From Sparassis latifolia (Eukaryota; Basidiomycota; Agaricomycetes; Polyporales; Sparassidaceae): DNA of 64,000 bases. The DNA lies in assembly GCA_018466975.1 (NCBI GenBank), contig CM031559.1, forward strand, positions 1,302,001 through 1,366,000. The letters are read 5' to 3'. The notes under the pieces are model-generated. The model had not been told where the DNA came from. It saw only the letters and a list, made by a program, of their open reading frames with translations, and did not search any database. Positions 11,552 through 23,407 of the stretch are shown piece by piece. The translations under genes were made by a program, and so were the position numbers. The first letter of the stretch is position 1; each line of letters starts with the position of its first letter.

Positions 11552-12200
11552 AATGTCTTAAAATGTATATAAGAAATTATATTCTCTACTAACTCCTAGT
11601 ATGCCATCTAATAATATGTAGTAACTGTCCTACAATGTCCCAGTATACTAAGTTGTGTGAGTTGATAAGAGCCTTACAATAGTTTACAAAGTTGCCTACT
11701 AACTCTTAGTATATTGTCTAGTAATATCTAGCAATTAAATAATAGCCAATTATATTGCTCCTGATCTCTTTATTATCAAGTTTGTAATGAGCTTACAATA
11801 GTCTGAATACTGATGTCACTTTGTAAAAATATCCAGTAACCTACAATAGTGCCTAGTAATCTACTGAATGTCCTAGTATATGAGTTTATAAGGGTCTTAC
11901 AATAGTTAGATATGTCATTTAGTGTCAGTTAACAAGATGCTTACAAGGGTCTAGTATACCATCTAGTACCAGTTGATAAGGGCCTTACAATAGCCTACAA
12001 AGTAATGTATTGACTCGTCTAGTAACGTTCAGTAAGCCTCTTATAATGCCTTATTATACTGTCTATTAAATTTCAGTATGCCCTCTAGTATCAGTCATCT
12101 GGTATGCATTTGTAAAGACCTTATAATAGTTTAAAATGCCACCTAGTATGAGTTTGTAGAGACCTTACAATAGCTCAGACTTGCAAGACCTGTTACCATT
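11552..12200. repeat. Interspersed short-motif repeat flank (right)
   Basis: This continues the diverged CTAGTAT/TTATAAGAGCCTTACAATAG phrases seen left of the minisatellite. No coding sequence. It ends near 12180, where sequence of a different character starts. Confidence 0.5.
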
Positions 12201-12364
12201 ATTGTCATAACCTGTACTTATACCAAAAGTCCGAGCTTGTAGTGCTTTAAAGCTGCCCTACAACAGTTACTAATGAAGCTAATAACCTTGAAGCCAAGCT
12301 CTATAGTGGTCCCAGATATACCTGGTGAACGGCTCTTTAGAAGTGACTTTGAACAATTTGCTGC

Positions 12365-12470
12365 ATTTAGTAATTCTTCAGCCACCAGAGCGAAAAAAGT
12401 GTCGACGCGCTTGATCTTTTGGATCACATTGACGCTTTTTTCGTTGTCCGCTCAAACCTTAATTAATTTA
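12365..12470. other. Imperfect hairpin
   Basis: An imperfect inverted repeat centres on GATCTTTTGGATC near 12420. The left arm contains GAGCGAAAAAAGTGTCGACG and the right arm CGCTTTTTTCGTTGTCCGCT. The function is unknown; it may be a remnant of a fold-back element. Confidence 0.35.
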
Positions 12471-12479
12471 GGCAAGTCT

Positions 12480-13310
12480 AACTGGTTCCCACACTTTCAG
12501 CCAAACTTGCAAGGCTTGTAGCTCACTCAATTCTACTCAGATTTTGATGAACCAAGCATGCATTCTGACTGGTTTTTTGAGCTCAATCTGATGGTATCAT
12601 GTTCAGAACACCAAAATGACTTCCTGCAGTGCTACAATCCATTTTGGCTCAAAGCACTTGTTTTCACACATCTAGCCAAACTTGTCAGGCTTGTAGTTCT
12701 CTCAATTCTGCTCATATTTGGATAAACCCAGTAGCCATTCTGACCGTATTTTTAAGCTGAATCTGATGGTGTTACTCTCAGAAAATCAGGAGCACTTTCT
12801 GCAGTGCTACAATCCATATTCTCTGTTCTCTCTCACTTCTTCTTGTTTCTCCAAGAAAAACAAGATGTGCACTGCCTGTGAAAAATAAGTCGCCCTATCT
12901 AGCATGTCCATGTGCATTTTCAAGTCATTCTCAAATTTTTCTGGCATTTATACAATTTTTCTGCACTTCACACTGAGCATTCTAACCCAAAACTGAGATA
13001 TCTCAGCCAGATTTACTCAGATTTACTTGGTTTAAGAGAGCATCATGCTCCATTTCCTTCACATATTTCAATGGTACTACTTTGTATATGTTGTGATTAG
13101 TATGTGCTTTTATAATTTCACTGACTATGATGCATTGATCCTCTGTGGCTGCTGTGGCACTTCTATTGATCACTATTTGTGCAAGTCGCATTGGTTTTGA
13201 CTATAATCACTTTGAAAGACCAACTGTATGCAAGATGTAGTACAGTAACAACAGGCACTACAAAGTTTGTAGTTAAACCCTAGACCTAACCCAGGACTAG
13301 GTGCAGCTCA
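12480..13310. repeat. Dispersed direct repeat, copy B, with internal duplication
   Basis: This is homologous to 2230-2890 in the same orientation. It begins with two tandem copies of a module of about 165 bp (about 12490-12655 and 12660-12825), each running from a CCAAACTTG region to a GTGCTACAATCCAT region; copy A has only one. Both copies end at an AGACCTAACCCAG-like motif. No coding sequence and no clear TIR or LTR signature were found. Confidence 0.75.
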
Positions 13311-13983
13311 TGCATACAAATTTGTGTTGAAAAGTCGTTCTCATGCATAGGGGCACTTGAACATATTCCTCAGAATTTGGTGAAAGGCTCATCCCAAGAA
13401 CAATTTCTTAGTACCTCAGAAATCGTAACTAGTGATTTCTTGAAATTTATGTATCCGACTAAGTAACAACAGCCTCATGTGGAATATAACTGCAATAAAG
13501 TAATATCTCTTATCTTCCTTATTCTCCTTTCTCTTTCTTTTGCTGACACTTTTTTGAAGTTTGAAATTTTTTTCCACTTATGTTCCAGATTCTCTTCTGA
13601 CTTCTTACCACCTCCAACATTTTGATCACAAAATTTCAGAGTATTCACAACATCTTATCTACTATTTTCTAGCATCTTTAACACTTACTACAGTCAATAT
13701 TTCTGACTCATTTGTGAACTGTCAAACATGCTGTAAGAAGACCATATAAGATATTCTGCATTCATTTTACTGCTTTGACTATATAACTTTCTAGATATCC
13801 TTACCATAATTTTCAGCGTGACTTTACACTCAAAAGTGAGGCTTGCCTTATAGCACATAAGGAGAACTTTTATAGTAGATAATTCTTAGTGCTTTGGATT
13901 AATAGTGCTTTATCTATCACATATTTAATGCAGATATATAATCTGTCATCCATACAGAATAAAGCATGTCAATTTGACATACA
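13311..13983. other. AT-rich, no feature recognised
   Basis: No gene, repeat border or RNA is supported here. The sequence is AT-rich and lies immediately 5' of the decayed OrsD-like gene, so it may include its lost upstream part. Confidence 0.3.
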
Positions 13984-16900
13984 TTGTATTTTACAGCAAA
14001 GCCAAATACAGTTTTATCAACTGTTTCAGCCACTTCATCCATTACTTTTGCAGCTTCTTTAGCTATGTTTTTTGCATTATCAACTATTCATTCCACTCCA
14101 CTGATCATTGCTAATAATTCATCTATTACTTCTTTTACTCCACTAATTGCTCCTTCAATTGCTTCATCCATTTCACCTCTTACTTCTACCACTCTGCATG
14201 CAGCTTCGATCAGACTTCCTGCTATTATTGAGGATGTTGAGATGATAGATATTGCCCCTTTCACATCACATTTAGGTTTTTGAAATTTCAGATTAACATC
14301 TGCTTTTACTAACTAATATTTTAGAAACTTCACATTATCTTGATCTAGTGGAATGCTACTTTGAGGCTCATGACTTCTTACAGTTAATCAATTTTGCATA
14401 CCACACTTATTTCAAAATACTTTACTGTCTCAGCTGTAAGACAGCGTAAACTAAAGATAAAGTTCTAGGTCATGCCAAGTTGCATAACATTCCTGTTAAA
14501 GATGGACTGATGCAAGCAGTGCTGAAGCAGTACACTCTTGTTACAGCAGAAAATGTGCTTATGTCATCTCCACATGGTCTCCCAGTTGAAGGACTTGCAA
14601 TTTATGATGTTTATCTTTGCAGCTACTGTTCATATGCTGGTATCACCTCACACACTCTTAGTAATCATTTTTATATAGCTCACATAGGGTATCATTAGTA
14701 CCACAGTTACAGAATGTACTCAGGCATGCTGTGTTCAAACTTTTTTTGATCTACAGCCAAGATGTTATTTCATAAGCAACCCAGCCCTTTTAGGCATCTC
14801 TTTGGAAAATGCATACAGTGTCATTTTTAGGAAGGTATTTTCAGGCATTGAAGTTCCATTTCATATTCTTTATAAAAAGGAATGTTAGAGTGAAAGATTT
14901 ATCTGGAGAAATATATGCAAATAAGGAAGGAGGTTACTGAGCTTGTCGCCTTAGCTTCAATGTTAGCAAAGACTGACAAGGTTCTTGATGGCCTTCATGG
15001 GCATGTGCTTGCTTATTTATGTGCAGGTCATCAATAGTTCAATGATGCTTCTTATCTTGTCTATCGCATGCTGCATCAGTATCCAATGTAAGATTTTCTT
15101 ATATATATACATTTAACTGTCAGTTAATATATTCTTTTATTAGTAACCAGCCTTCTGGAACAGTATAAAAGGCATCTTACAATGATGAAACACTTTGCAA
15201 GTATGCCAGTCCTATAACATACTTTATTGCATACATCCTTCAAACACTGAATACATACATGCATGGCTATCAATTGACAGACGTGTAACATGTTTCAATA
15301 TAAAACTCGCATAACTAATGCAATACTCTAGATATCGAGCTTGGCAAGCAGAGCGATCCAAGGCCAAGGCCAACAAAAAGGCGATAAAAGCTAAGGCCAA
15401 AGCTGCCAAGGCTGCGCGTGCCAGAGCTCATCTTTATGGTGAAGCTTATGAGTTGGACTTCGCATGCACTAAAGACCAGAAAGACGTCGATGCTAAGGGA
15501 TCCAGTGGGAAGGGAACATCGCGGGTCTAAAATTGATGAGAAAATTTCTTTGTACTTGCTAGCACACTTGCTCAATCCCTCCACTCATGCACGTTTATGC
15601 ATTATGCTTAAGTATTCACCACTGCTTGCTTACGCTATTACTCTGTCTGTTTTTAGTCACTGAAGTGCTTGGTCATTTTTGCTGACTAATGTCTGACACT
15701 TAAAGGGACAATAGCGAGGTAGGTTTCTATTGTCTGATTATTTTTATTATCCCCCACTCTCTTTTGTTTTATTCAGAGTCATTTCCTATTATTATGACTC
15801 AGACTCCTATTATCACATTTTCTATTGTTATTTCTATTGAAGGTGCTTTTCTATTATTTAGATTTCCCACCTTCTTTAGTATATAAACTCTGGCAGCCCA
15901 CTTGGACTTCCAGAGGAAACCTGTTGTCCTAAAGGTATAGGACATTCATCTCACCCCAGTAGTCACTAGTCGGTATATACTCAAGTCCTTACTTATCTGA
16001 ATACAGTGTTATTCAGACATAGCATTTCAGGCATTAAGCAAGTTATAACTCGGTCATCTGTCAGTTGGTCATCTGTTCACTCAGTCACTTATTACTCGGT
16101 CATACTCTCTGTCTTATCACAAGACAGTATTTCTCTCTTACTCACACACACTCTCACACTTAATTACTATCAGGTAACCAAGCGATTAACTACATTGAAT
16201 ACACTGAGGAATATTTCCCGACTTTATTCAAGTCTGGTGACCTCAGGAGGATTTTATTTTAGGTTGTGTTTTATCCAAGACACCATTCTCGTTTGTCACA
16301 ATTTTCACTGTCTATCGAGCAACACCAAATTGCATTATCACTATGGCTGAAGTTGAAGACTCAAGCTAATGATCTTGGCCTTCTTCTTCACAGCTTTCTT
16401 TATTCATTGATTGATCCTCTCACATCTGATACCTAGTTGAACAAGTGGCTGTGTCCATTAATGTGCTAGCTCGCAGTGTCTTTCCTTCATTCAGATAGTC
16501 ATTTCATCACAGCTAATCACTATACACCAGTTTTCACTAAATGGGAGTATTTGTTAAGAAATATGCATTTAAATAAGGCTGCTTACCACTACAAAGTATA
16601 TTTGACTGGACTTCAAGGGTACATATTCAGGTTTTACCCTTTCAGGTTATCAGGTTTTCAATTATCTTTTAGTGCCATACAATTTCAGTGTACGAACTAT
16701 CTTACAGAGGGTAGCATCTGTCCTTGGAACTCAGTGCACAAGCATTAGCACTAAGCCTCTGCTTTGATCAAATAACAAGTTGTACAGACACAAATCATGT
16801 AGTCTAAAGACATGGTGATTGTAAACTGTTGAGGTCACATTTTAGAAATGACATGTTTACGATCTGGTCTCAATGCTATTGATGCCAGTATTACAAAATG

Positions 16901-17879
16901 TATTAGCTGACTCATCAATGATACACCTCTCACTCTGAATATGCCTAAGGACTTAACAGAAGATATGACCAATGATACAGTAGATATGTCTTGGCTGAAG
17001 ATGAGAAAATTTACAGATAAATCTCTTTCTCTGCTCGAATCTCTTTTGGCCAATCTAAACTATAACATCAGTAAAGTCGATTGTCATGGTAAATTTCAAT
17101 GGGATTGTGTGAGCCTTTGTACTCTTTGCTGTGACCTTGGTGCTTTATCCTGTGATCTAACTGTTTCTGCCTTTATGATGCCCAGATCCTTCATACGTGG
17201 AACGAAGTTTGCTAACGGGCTTCTAAGCAATGCTCTAATTATGTGAAACATGTTTGAGGACTTTGGCACATGGTTCATATATAATCATTTCAAAACCTCT
17301 GGTCTCACAGAGTCTCTTTCTTGAGTGTCCAATTTGTGTCCAAAAAAGTTAGGTGACCATTTAGACTGGTATTTTGTCTTTGCACATCCACTGAAAGTTC
17401 TTATTTCACAGATCCTCAATGGACCACAGAGTCCTGCCTTACATGAGGAATTCTTATGGATGCAAGATAGAAAACATATGGACTCAAAGAATTTCTCATA
17501 TCTCCTGAAGCATTATATGGAGAAGTGCATGGGCTATCTCATTTCCATTCATTGTTAGTGACACATTTCTATTGCAATCAGATGAGAATTTATTCCTGCT
17601 GAGATTTGTGGCAATTATATGGAAGACTTGCTTTTAGCTCATAAGACTAATGAAGCCAGATGTACATATGCTGGGAAATATGATTATCTTCCTTTTCTTA
17701 TCACAGATGTCATGCTTGATAGTCGAAAAATGTGTGAAAATTGGCATGATATTCTTGGTCAGGGTAAAGATTCTCCATCTTTGGCACTCAGCTTATATAA
17801 CTATTGTCATCTTTTTATAGGTTTCTTGCCAAGTAATCCAATAAAAGGCAACAGTTTTCCAGGATTAGATACCATATAG
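13984..17879 (+). pseudogene. Decayed OrsD-like (DUF3505) gene
   Basis: On the plus strand, separated ORFs look like one large decayed protein. At 14480-14698 there is the pattern GLPVEGLAIYD, CSYCSY and H...H, a CCHH-like motif seen in the OrsD/DUF3505 family. At 15318-15530 there is a very Lys/Ala-rich helix. At 16941-17246 come MSWLKMRKFTDKSLS and a short IRGTKFAN segment, then 17325-17879 continues with VFAHPLKVLISQ, MEKCMGYL and EDLLLAHKTNEA. From memory, this type of protein in Agaricomycetes is often joined to RecQ-like helicases in repeat-rich or subtelomeric DNA. No helicase motif is visible here. Multiple stops and frame changes show it is inactive. The identification rests mainly on the zinc-finger segment. 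Confidence 0.5.
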
Positions 17880-18319
17880 CTGGCTAATATTGTCTCTGCT
17901 GCTGTGAATACAAGCATGCAAGCTATAAAAATAGAGCTTGCACAGATAATATGCTGATACGCTACCTGAGCCTTCTGGCCTCTGAAAATGCATTTTCTAG
18001 CAATTTCTCAGACCTCCTCACTCAATGCCTTAGTCTCTAAGTAACAGACTTTTGCTACTTCACGTGACTTCTTGCAAACTCTCTCAAGCAGTCGACATTC
18101 TATTGTTGCTTGCACAACATCCTTGCATCTCTCGCTCCATCGCATCATATTTACCCATTGCCCTTTAGTCTTGACAGACTATTTCCCTTTATCATATGAT
18201 GCTCCCTAACCTATTCCTTTCCAATTCTGTACTCTCCCCACATTGCACCCCCTCTCTGGACATCGTGCTGACTTCCTAGATGTTGCACCAATCTACTGGT
18301 TTCTCTTGATGGTCGTGCC
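17880..18319. other. No gene recognised
   Basis: A non-coding stretch between the OrsD-like relic and the next fold-back element. Poly-pyrimidine-rich, with no repeat border that I could place. Confidence 0.3.
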
Positions 18320-19226
18320 CATCAGGAAAAACACCTTTGGTGACAGATTGCTCTAAGAGCATCCTAGAGCATACTAAAGCATTTAAAGCACTCAAAACAC
18401 TCAGAGCACTCAGAGTACTCTTAAAGAAAGATCTTTTAGGCAAATTTTCTCAGGCATTCCCAGAGTGCTCTCAGAGTGCACCTAGGATACTCCTAGAAAG
18501 CTCTCAGAATTCTCTTAGATTATCCTTAGATTATTTTAGATTATTCTTAAGGAACTCTTAAGTATAGACATTAGAAAAATAAATATACTGCCATTATACT
18601 AGATTAGCAGTAAGAACCAAGGATTATCTGAGTTTAAAGGGTAATTTTTTACCTTGTCACCAGCCAGGATTAAATCCTCAACCTTAAAGATAAGTCACAT
18701 GATTAAATAACACTGGACACTTTAGCCACTACACTACATGTACTTAAAAGTTTACACTCATATATATATGAGATTTTGCTGAAGAAACTTGGGCAAATTA
18801 TGCCTATTACAAGAGGGTAGCTCAGTTAAACATAATGCAAAGCATGCTTATACTATGCTTACCTTCAAGATTAAGAGTTCAATCCTGGCTGGTGATAAGT
18901 TGAAGAATTACCTTTTAAACTCAGATGATCCTTGCTACCCACTGCTAATCTAGACAGTGTAATGGCAATTTATCTAGTTTTCTAATATCTATACTTGAGA
19001 GTTCCTTAAGGATGATCTAAAAGAATATAAGGACAACCTAAGAGAATTCTAAGTGCTTTCTAGAAGTATTCTAGTTGCACTCTGAGAGCACTCTGAGAAT
19101 GTCTGAGAAAATTTGCCTAAAAGACCTTTCTTTAAGAGCACTCTGAGTGCTCTGAGTGCTTTAAGTGCTTTAAGTACTTTGGGATGCTCTTAGGGTAACC
19201 TATCATCAAAGGTGTTTTTTCTAATG
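18320..19226. mobile_element. Fold-back element with long arms and tRNA-like boxes
   Basis: Two arms of roughly 400 bp are inverted copies of each other. The left end reads CATCAGGAAAAACACCTTTG and the right end read inward is CATTAGAAAAAACACCTTTG. Further inside both arms share the AGATTATCC region and the long stretch around ATTAGAAAAATAAATATA. The left arm holds a minus-strand tRNA-like module (B-box-like near 18667, A-box-like near 18725). The right arm has a plus-strand B-box-like AGTTCAATCC near 18875. No clear target duplication was found. The right flank (19227-19797) belongs to a related older element. Confidence 0.7.
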
Positions 19227-19797
19227 TAATTACATCTTCAGTACATACTTTACAATTCAACTACATTATGATCTCATCTTTCACAAAAAGACATAAGTGC
19301 AAATAGCCTCACATATAAACTCAAAGAGTCAAAAATAATATAATAGCTAAATAGCAAAAGCAAAATATGTTATAATGCAAACTATCATATAAAGTAAAGA
19401 TTGAAATTTTATAACAGCCTTATAAATGCAACAGATTCTTTCTCAGAACATCTCATAGATACTGTAAATTCTATGAGTATTTCAAAGTGATTCATAGTGC
19501 TGCTAAAATACTCTGAGAAAGTCTAAATTTTCTAGAATTGCCCAGGCTGCTTTCAGATACTCTAAGATGCACTGAGACACTCTAGAAAGTTCCATAGAAT
19601 CTAAAGCAATAGTGTTTTTTCAGATGAATAATCTGTGAGATGTGCAGAACTCAGTAAGATGCTCTAGAAAAAGCCCAAATTCTGAGGGTAGCTTAGACTA
19701 TGCTAGAGTACTCCGAGATACTCTGAGCTGCTTTGAGCTACTTTAGGAAAGTTTATACTTCCTAGAGTAATCTAGAGCAAAAGTGGTTTTCCTGATG
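19227..19797. repeat. Older relative of the fold-back family
   Basis: The sequence matches 8077-8577 closely (ACATCTTCAGTACATACTTT, then TCAACAATAATAT-like AT-rich parts, then the terminal TAGAGCAAAAGTGGTTTTCC). It ends in CCTGATGG, which is the complement of the left end of the neighbouring fold-back. The composite 18320-19797 may therefore be a nested insertion of one member into another. Confidence 0.6.
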
Positions 19798-20673
19798 GAG
19801 GTAGTAAACTCTGATGTTCGCACTCTTGTGTGCATGACTGGTGATACAGTTAGCTTTGTGGAGAGATCAAGTGATCAAGCTTACCTATTTTTATGCAGCA
19901 TTCTGAAGAAAAGGCATTATGTTACTCGATGATGCATGATGCTGGGTGGCTGCATTCTTCTTAGTGAAAGTTTGAACAATAAGACTCACAATTATTTGCA
20001 AAGTGGGTGCAAAACCACCCTTCTTATGATCACTGCCGCCCGCTGACTCATCGGGCCCTATAATAAGGAACAACTGAGACTCTTCATTGTCTAGAGGCTG
20101 ATTTGTAAGCATTGGGCCTTCAATCTGCAAAGCCAGGCCCTAAGCTGTCTGATCCAAGCTGAGCTTTATAAGACAGCCTTAATTAAAAGACTACTGTGTT
20201 TATGAAAACTGAGCTATAGGCTGCCAGCATATATGATAGTACTTGTTTGTACCCTCCAGGCAGTTAGATTGTAAGCACAATATTGTAGACAGCTGAAGGT
20301 ATGTGAGGTAGTTGATGCAAATATATTCTTGAGAGTTGTAGGGTGTCTTGGGGTGAGATGATGCCCAAAAGAGAATGACTTGAGTCTGTATAGTCAGTAT
20401 CCTACATACGCTGTTCAGAAAGTCTTAGGCTGTAGTCTAGCTGCAGTTGACGTGCAGATGATCATGAGGTCCTAGCTCAGGAGCTCAACTCATTGTATCC
20501 GAAGTTTAATACATTAGAAATTTAGAATAATTTCTCAGATGACTTAGGCAGTTAAGGCTACCTCCCAGAGAATTTCCTGATGCACTGCTGCATCTTGCCA
20601 AATCTAGATTAGGGCTGATGAAAAGCATCTTTGTCAATATGTAAATGAATGTGGCTGAGAAAATCTGTGTTGG
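19798..20673. other. Non-coding, with a possible decayed minus-strand ORF
   Basis: A 79-codon minus-strand ORF at 19891-20130 has a plausible protein character (acidic start, then QIIVSLIVQTF) but no recognisable family. The rest (20131-20673) shows no gene. The segment forms the left flank of the fold-back element at 20682-22436. Confidence 0.3.
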
Positions 20674-22444
20674 AGACCTGACACTTCAGGATACCCAAAG
20701 TCTCTAGCAATAAGCAATAACAGTTCCATGGTTTTCTTATAGCTAGAAGCTGACCAGGGATAGGTCAGTCCATAGTTTAATAATAAGTACCATGTCCCTA
20801 TGTGGGAAGTCTATAATATCTGAACAGTCCTGTACAGGGAATTAGTGAGCTGAGAGTATGGGAAGGTCTTTTTCTGCCCTAAAGCCCTTACTTATTCTTA
20901 TCATTGTTCTGATATCCCTATAGACTGTCACCTGTCACGTGGTGCATGGGGTCATTCTTGGGCTATCCCTGTATGGACTATCCCAAAGCTAGGCCATTTA
21001 ATTCTAGCTTGCATTCAGGTGCACTTTTCAAGTAAGCTAATTATGAAAATATAGACTACAATAGCTGTTTTTATTCAGATAAAATAAAAGAAGTTTCTAA
21101 AGAAGAAGGAATATTTACAGAATGTGGAATATACCAAATGAAGTTTTTAAATTCACTTATGAGCTTAGAAACACTATAGCACTATACACAGTGACTTGAA
21201 TAGATAATATAAGCAGTGAAACAGGCCAAATAATAGTGCTTAGTCTCGTGTCTTAAAAGATATTTGATACTTTCTTTATAATGTTTAATATAGCATGGTA
21301 TAATATCTATTGTACAGCATCTGACATGAACATTCTATAACTTTTATTATAGATATTAAGCAATAGACAGACTGAGTATACTTATATACCAGTAGAAAAG
21401 ATAGTATTCTGCATATAAAAACACACTTTAACAGAAAAGCAAGGTACTTAATTCAGCATTTTAGAGAAGTTCACATACACTGTTCACTGAACATATGTCT
21501 GACCTGAATGTACAGTTCTCTATCTAATGGAATGTATAGACTGATGTCCCATTAGCCCAATATAAAGGGATATCTCATTGTCCCATCATATATAGGACAG
21601 TTCTTTAGTATAAGTATATGTTCATTGAACACACCTGTATGTAAAACTTCTGTAGAATGCTGAACTAAGTACCTTGCTCTTATGTTAAAGTATATTTTTG
21701 TAGGTAGAATACTATCTCTTCTACTGGTATATAAGTACACTCAGTCTGTCTATTGCTTAATATCTATAATAAAAGTTATAGAATGTCCATGTCAGATGCT
21801 GTACAATAGATATTATACCATGCTATATTAAACATTATAAAGAAAGTATCAAATATCTTTTAAGACACGAGACTAAGCACTATTATTTGGCCTGTTTCAC
21901 TGCTTATATTATCTATTTAAGTCACTGTGTATAGTGCTATAGTGTTTCTAAGCTCATAAGTAAATTTAAAAACTTCATTTGGTATATCCCACATTCTGTA
22001 AATATTCCTCTTCTTTAGAAACTTCTTCTTTTATTTTATCTAAATAAAAACAGCTATTATAGTCTATATTTTCATAATTAGCTTACTTGAAAAGTGCACC
22101 TGAATGCAAGCTAGAATTAAATGGCCTAGCTTTAGGATAGTCCATACAGGGATAGCCCAAGAATGACCCCATGCACCACGTGACAGGTGATGGTCTATAG
22201 GGATATCAGGACAATGATAAGAATAAGTAAGGGCTTTAGGGCAGAAAAAGACCTTCCCATACTCTCAGCTCACTAATTCCCTGTACAGGACTGTTCAGAT
22301 ATTATAGACTTCCCACATAGGGACATGGTCCTTATTATTAGACCATGGACTAACCTACCCCTGACCAGCTTCTAGGTATAAGAAAACCATGGAACTGTTA
22401 TTGCTTATTGCTAGGAACTTTGGGTACCCTGAAGTGAAACTTGA
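20674..22444. mobile_element. Large fold-back element, 1,755 bp
   Basis: The element at 20682-22436 is almost wholly two inverted arms of about 820 bp around a short centre near 21520. The ends read CACTTCAGGATACCCAAAG and, inward from the right, CACTTCAGGGTACCCAAAG. Flanking 8-mers AGACCTGA (20674-20681) and AAACTTGA (22437-22444) differ by two transitions, compatible with a decayed 8-bp duplication. It encodes no convincing protein. Arm similarity is high, so a transcript would form one very long hairpin. Confidence 0.82.
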
Positions 22445-22540
22445 CTCAGTTTACAGAGCTCTTGCTCCTCCTCTGACTTGATATTCTAGTATTTAGCATG
22501 CTGTCACCTCCTAAAAACATTTGGAGAGTGAGAAAGCAAC

Positions 22541-22924
22541 TCAACTTGCCAAGAATGCTGACTCACAGATGATCAAGGAGGCCAGACCTGATGAATTTGC
22601 CCTTGCAGTGTGATGTGAACAGACATGAGAAGTACATATAGCCTGGCTTAAGTGAACGCTCCCCGTAGACCTTCTTCTTTTTTGTGCTCTATGTTTCTCC
22701 TTATTTTTGGCCATGTGATGCAAGACTTGAGTGGAAACTGAAGCTGGGGCAGCAACATCTTGGCCTGTTGTTAGGGTGCTAGTAGAAGCAGTGTCAAGGA
22801 TGAGTGGTTGAGATGATTTTTCATCTATTGCATCAGCGACCTCATGTTCATCAAATGTGAGTGGAGGATGGGAGCTGTCATCCTCTTCCATGACAATTGG
22901 GCATCCAGAATGATTAGAGGACAG
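22541..22924 (-). pseudogene. Unknown ORF cut by the Gypsy insertion (3' part)
   Basis: On the minus strand this fragment carries acidic sequence (IVMEEDDSSHPP) followed by a basic stretch (KNKEKHRAQKRRR). It begins exactly at the Gypsy target duplication. Joining it to the sequence right of the Gypsy element (31967 onward, minus strand), with one copy of GACAG, gives a continuous open frame for some distance. It is therefore part of an older gene or transposon ORF split by the Gypsy element. The family is not recognised. Confidence 0.5.
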
Positions 22925-23367
22925 TGTTACGCTGGGGCGTACCACTTGTCCGAGGTTCATCAAGCAAGTACTAAGTCGTTCAATGACTAAGTAAATGCGA
23001 GTCAAGAATCGAGAGTCAAGAAGATCACACAAGGACTAAGTGATAATCCCGTGTATTGAGAGGTAAAGTAACCAGATCGAGACTGGGGTTCCAGTCGACG
23101 ATCTCAGCCTTATATACTAATAGTACATGCTGAGTAATACATGCCAGTAATGGCCGAGTCAGTGAGTACCCTCACGGTGAGGATGAGTCAGTGAGTACCC
23201 TCATAGTGAGGGATGAGTCAGTACAGGTTCTAGACTATGGCGTCATGGTCTAGAGAGAGAGTCCAGATCGAGTCGAGAGATATCGAGACTCGAAGTCTCG
23301 GGTCAACGCGTAATCGTACAATGTAATTGAAAGAAAAAAGATAGGTACTCAATGTACCATTGTAACA
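22925..23367 (-). repeat. 3' LTR of the Gypsy element
   Basis: The LTR is 443 bp, begins TGTTAC and ends GTAACA, so both ends have the TG...CA rule. It is the 3' LTR in element orientation (minus strand). It differs from the other LTR at roughly 20 positions, mostly transitions at CpG sites. Confidence 0.95.
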
Positions 23368-23385
23368 TAAGCCCCTTCCTATGCC
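23368..23385 (-). other. Polypurine tract
   Basis: Directly next to the 3' LTR, the minus strand reads AGGAAGGGGCTTA before the LTR start. This purine-rich run sits at the usual place for the plus-strand primer of reverse transcription. Confidence 0.6.
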
Positions 23386-23407
23386 ACCTTTGCCCTCAAA
23401 GGCATTC

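Noticed and set aside
15680..16360. Possible LTR with a TATATAAA promoter-like region inside the OrsD relic
   Set aside because: A TATATAAA-like box and repetitive TCACTCGGTCA phrases were seen, but no second copy, no TG...CA ends and no target duplication could be found.
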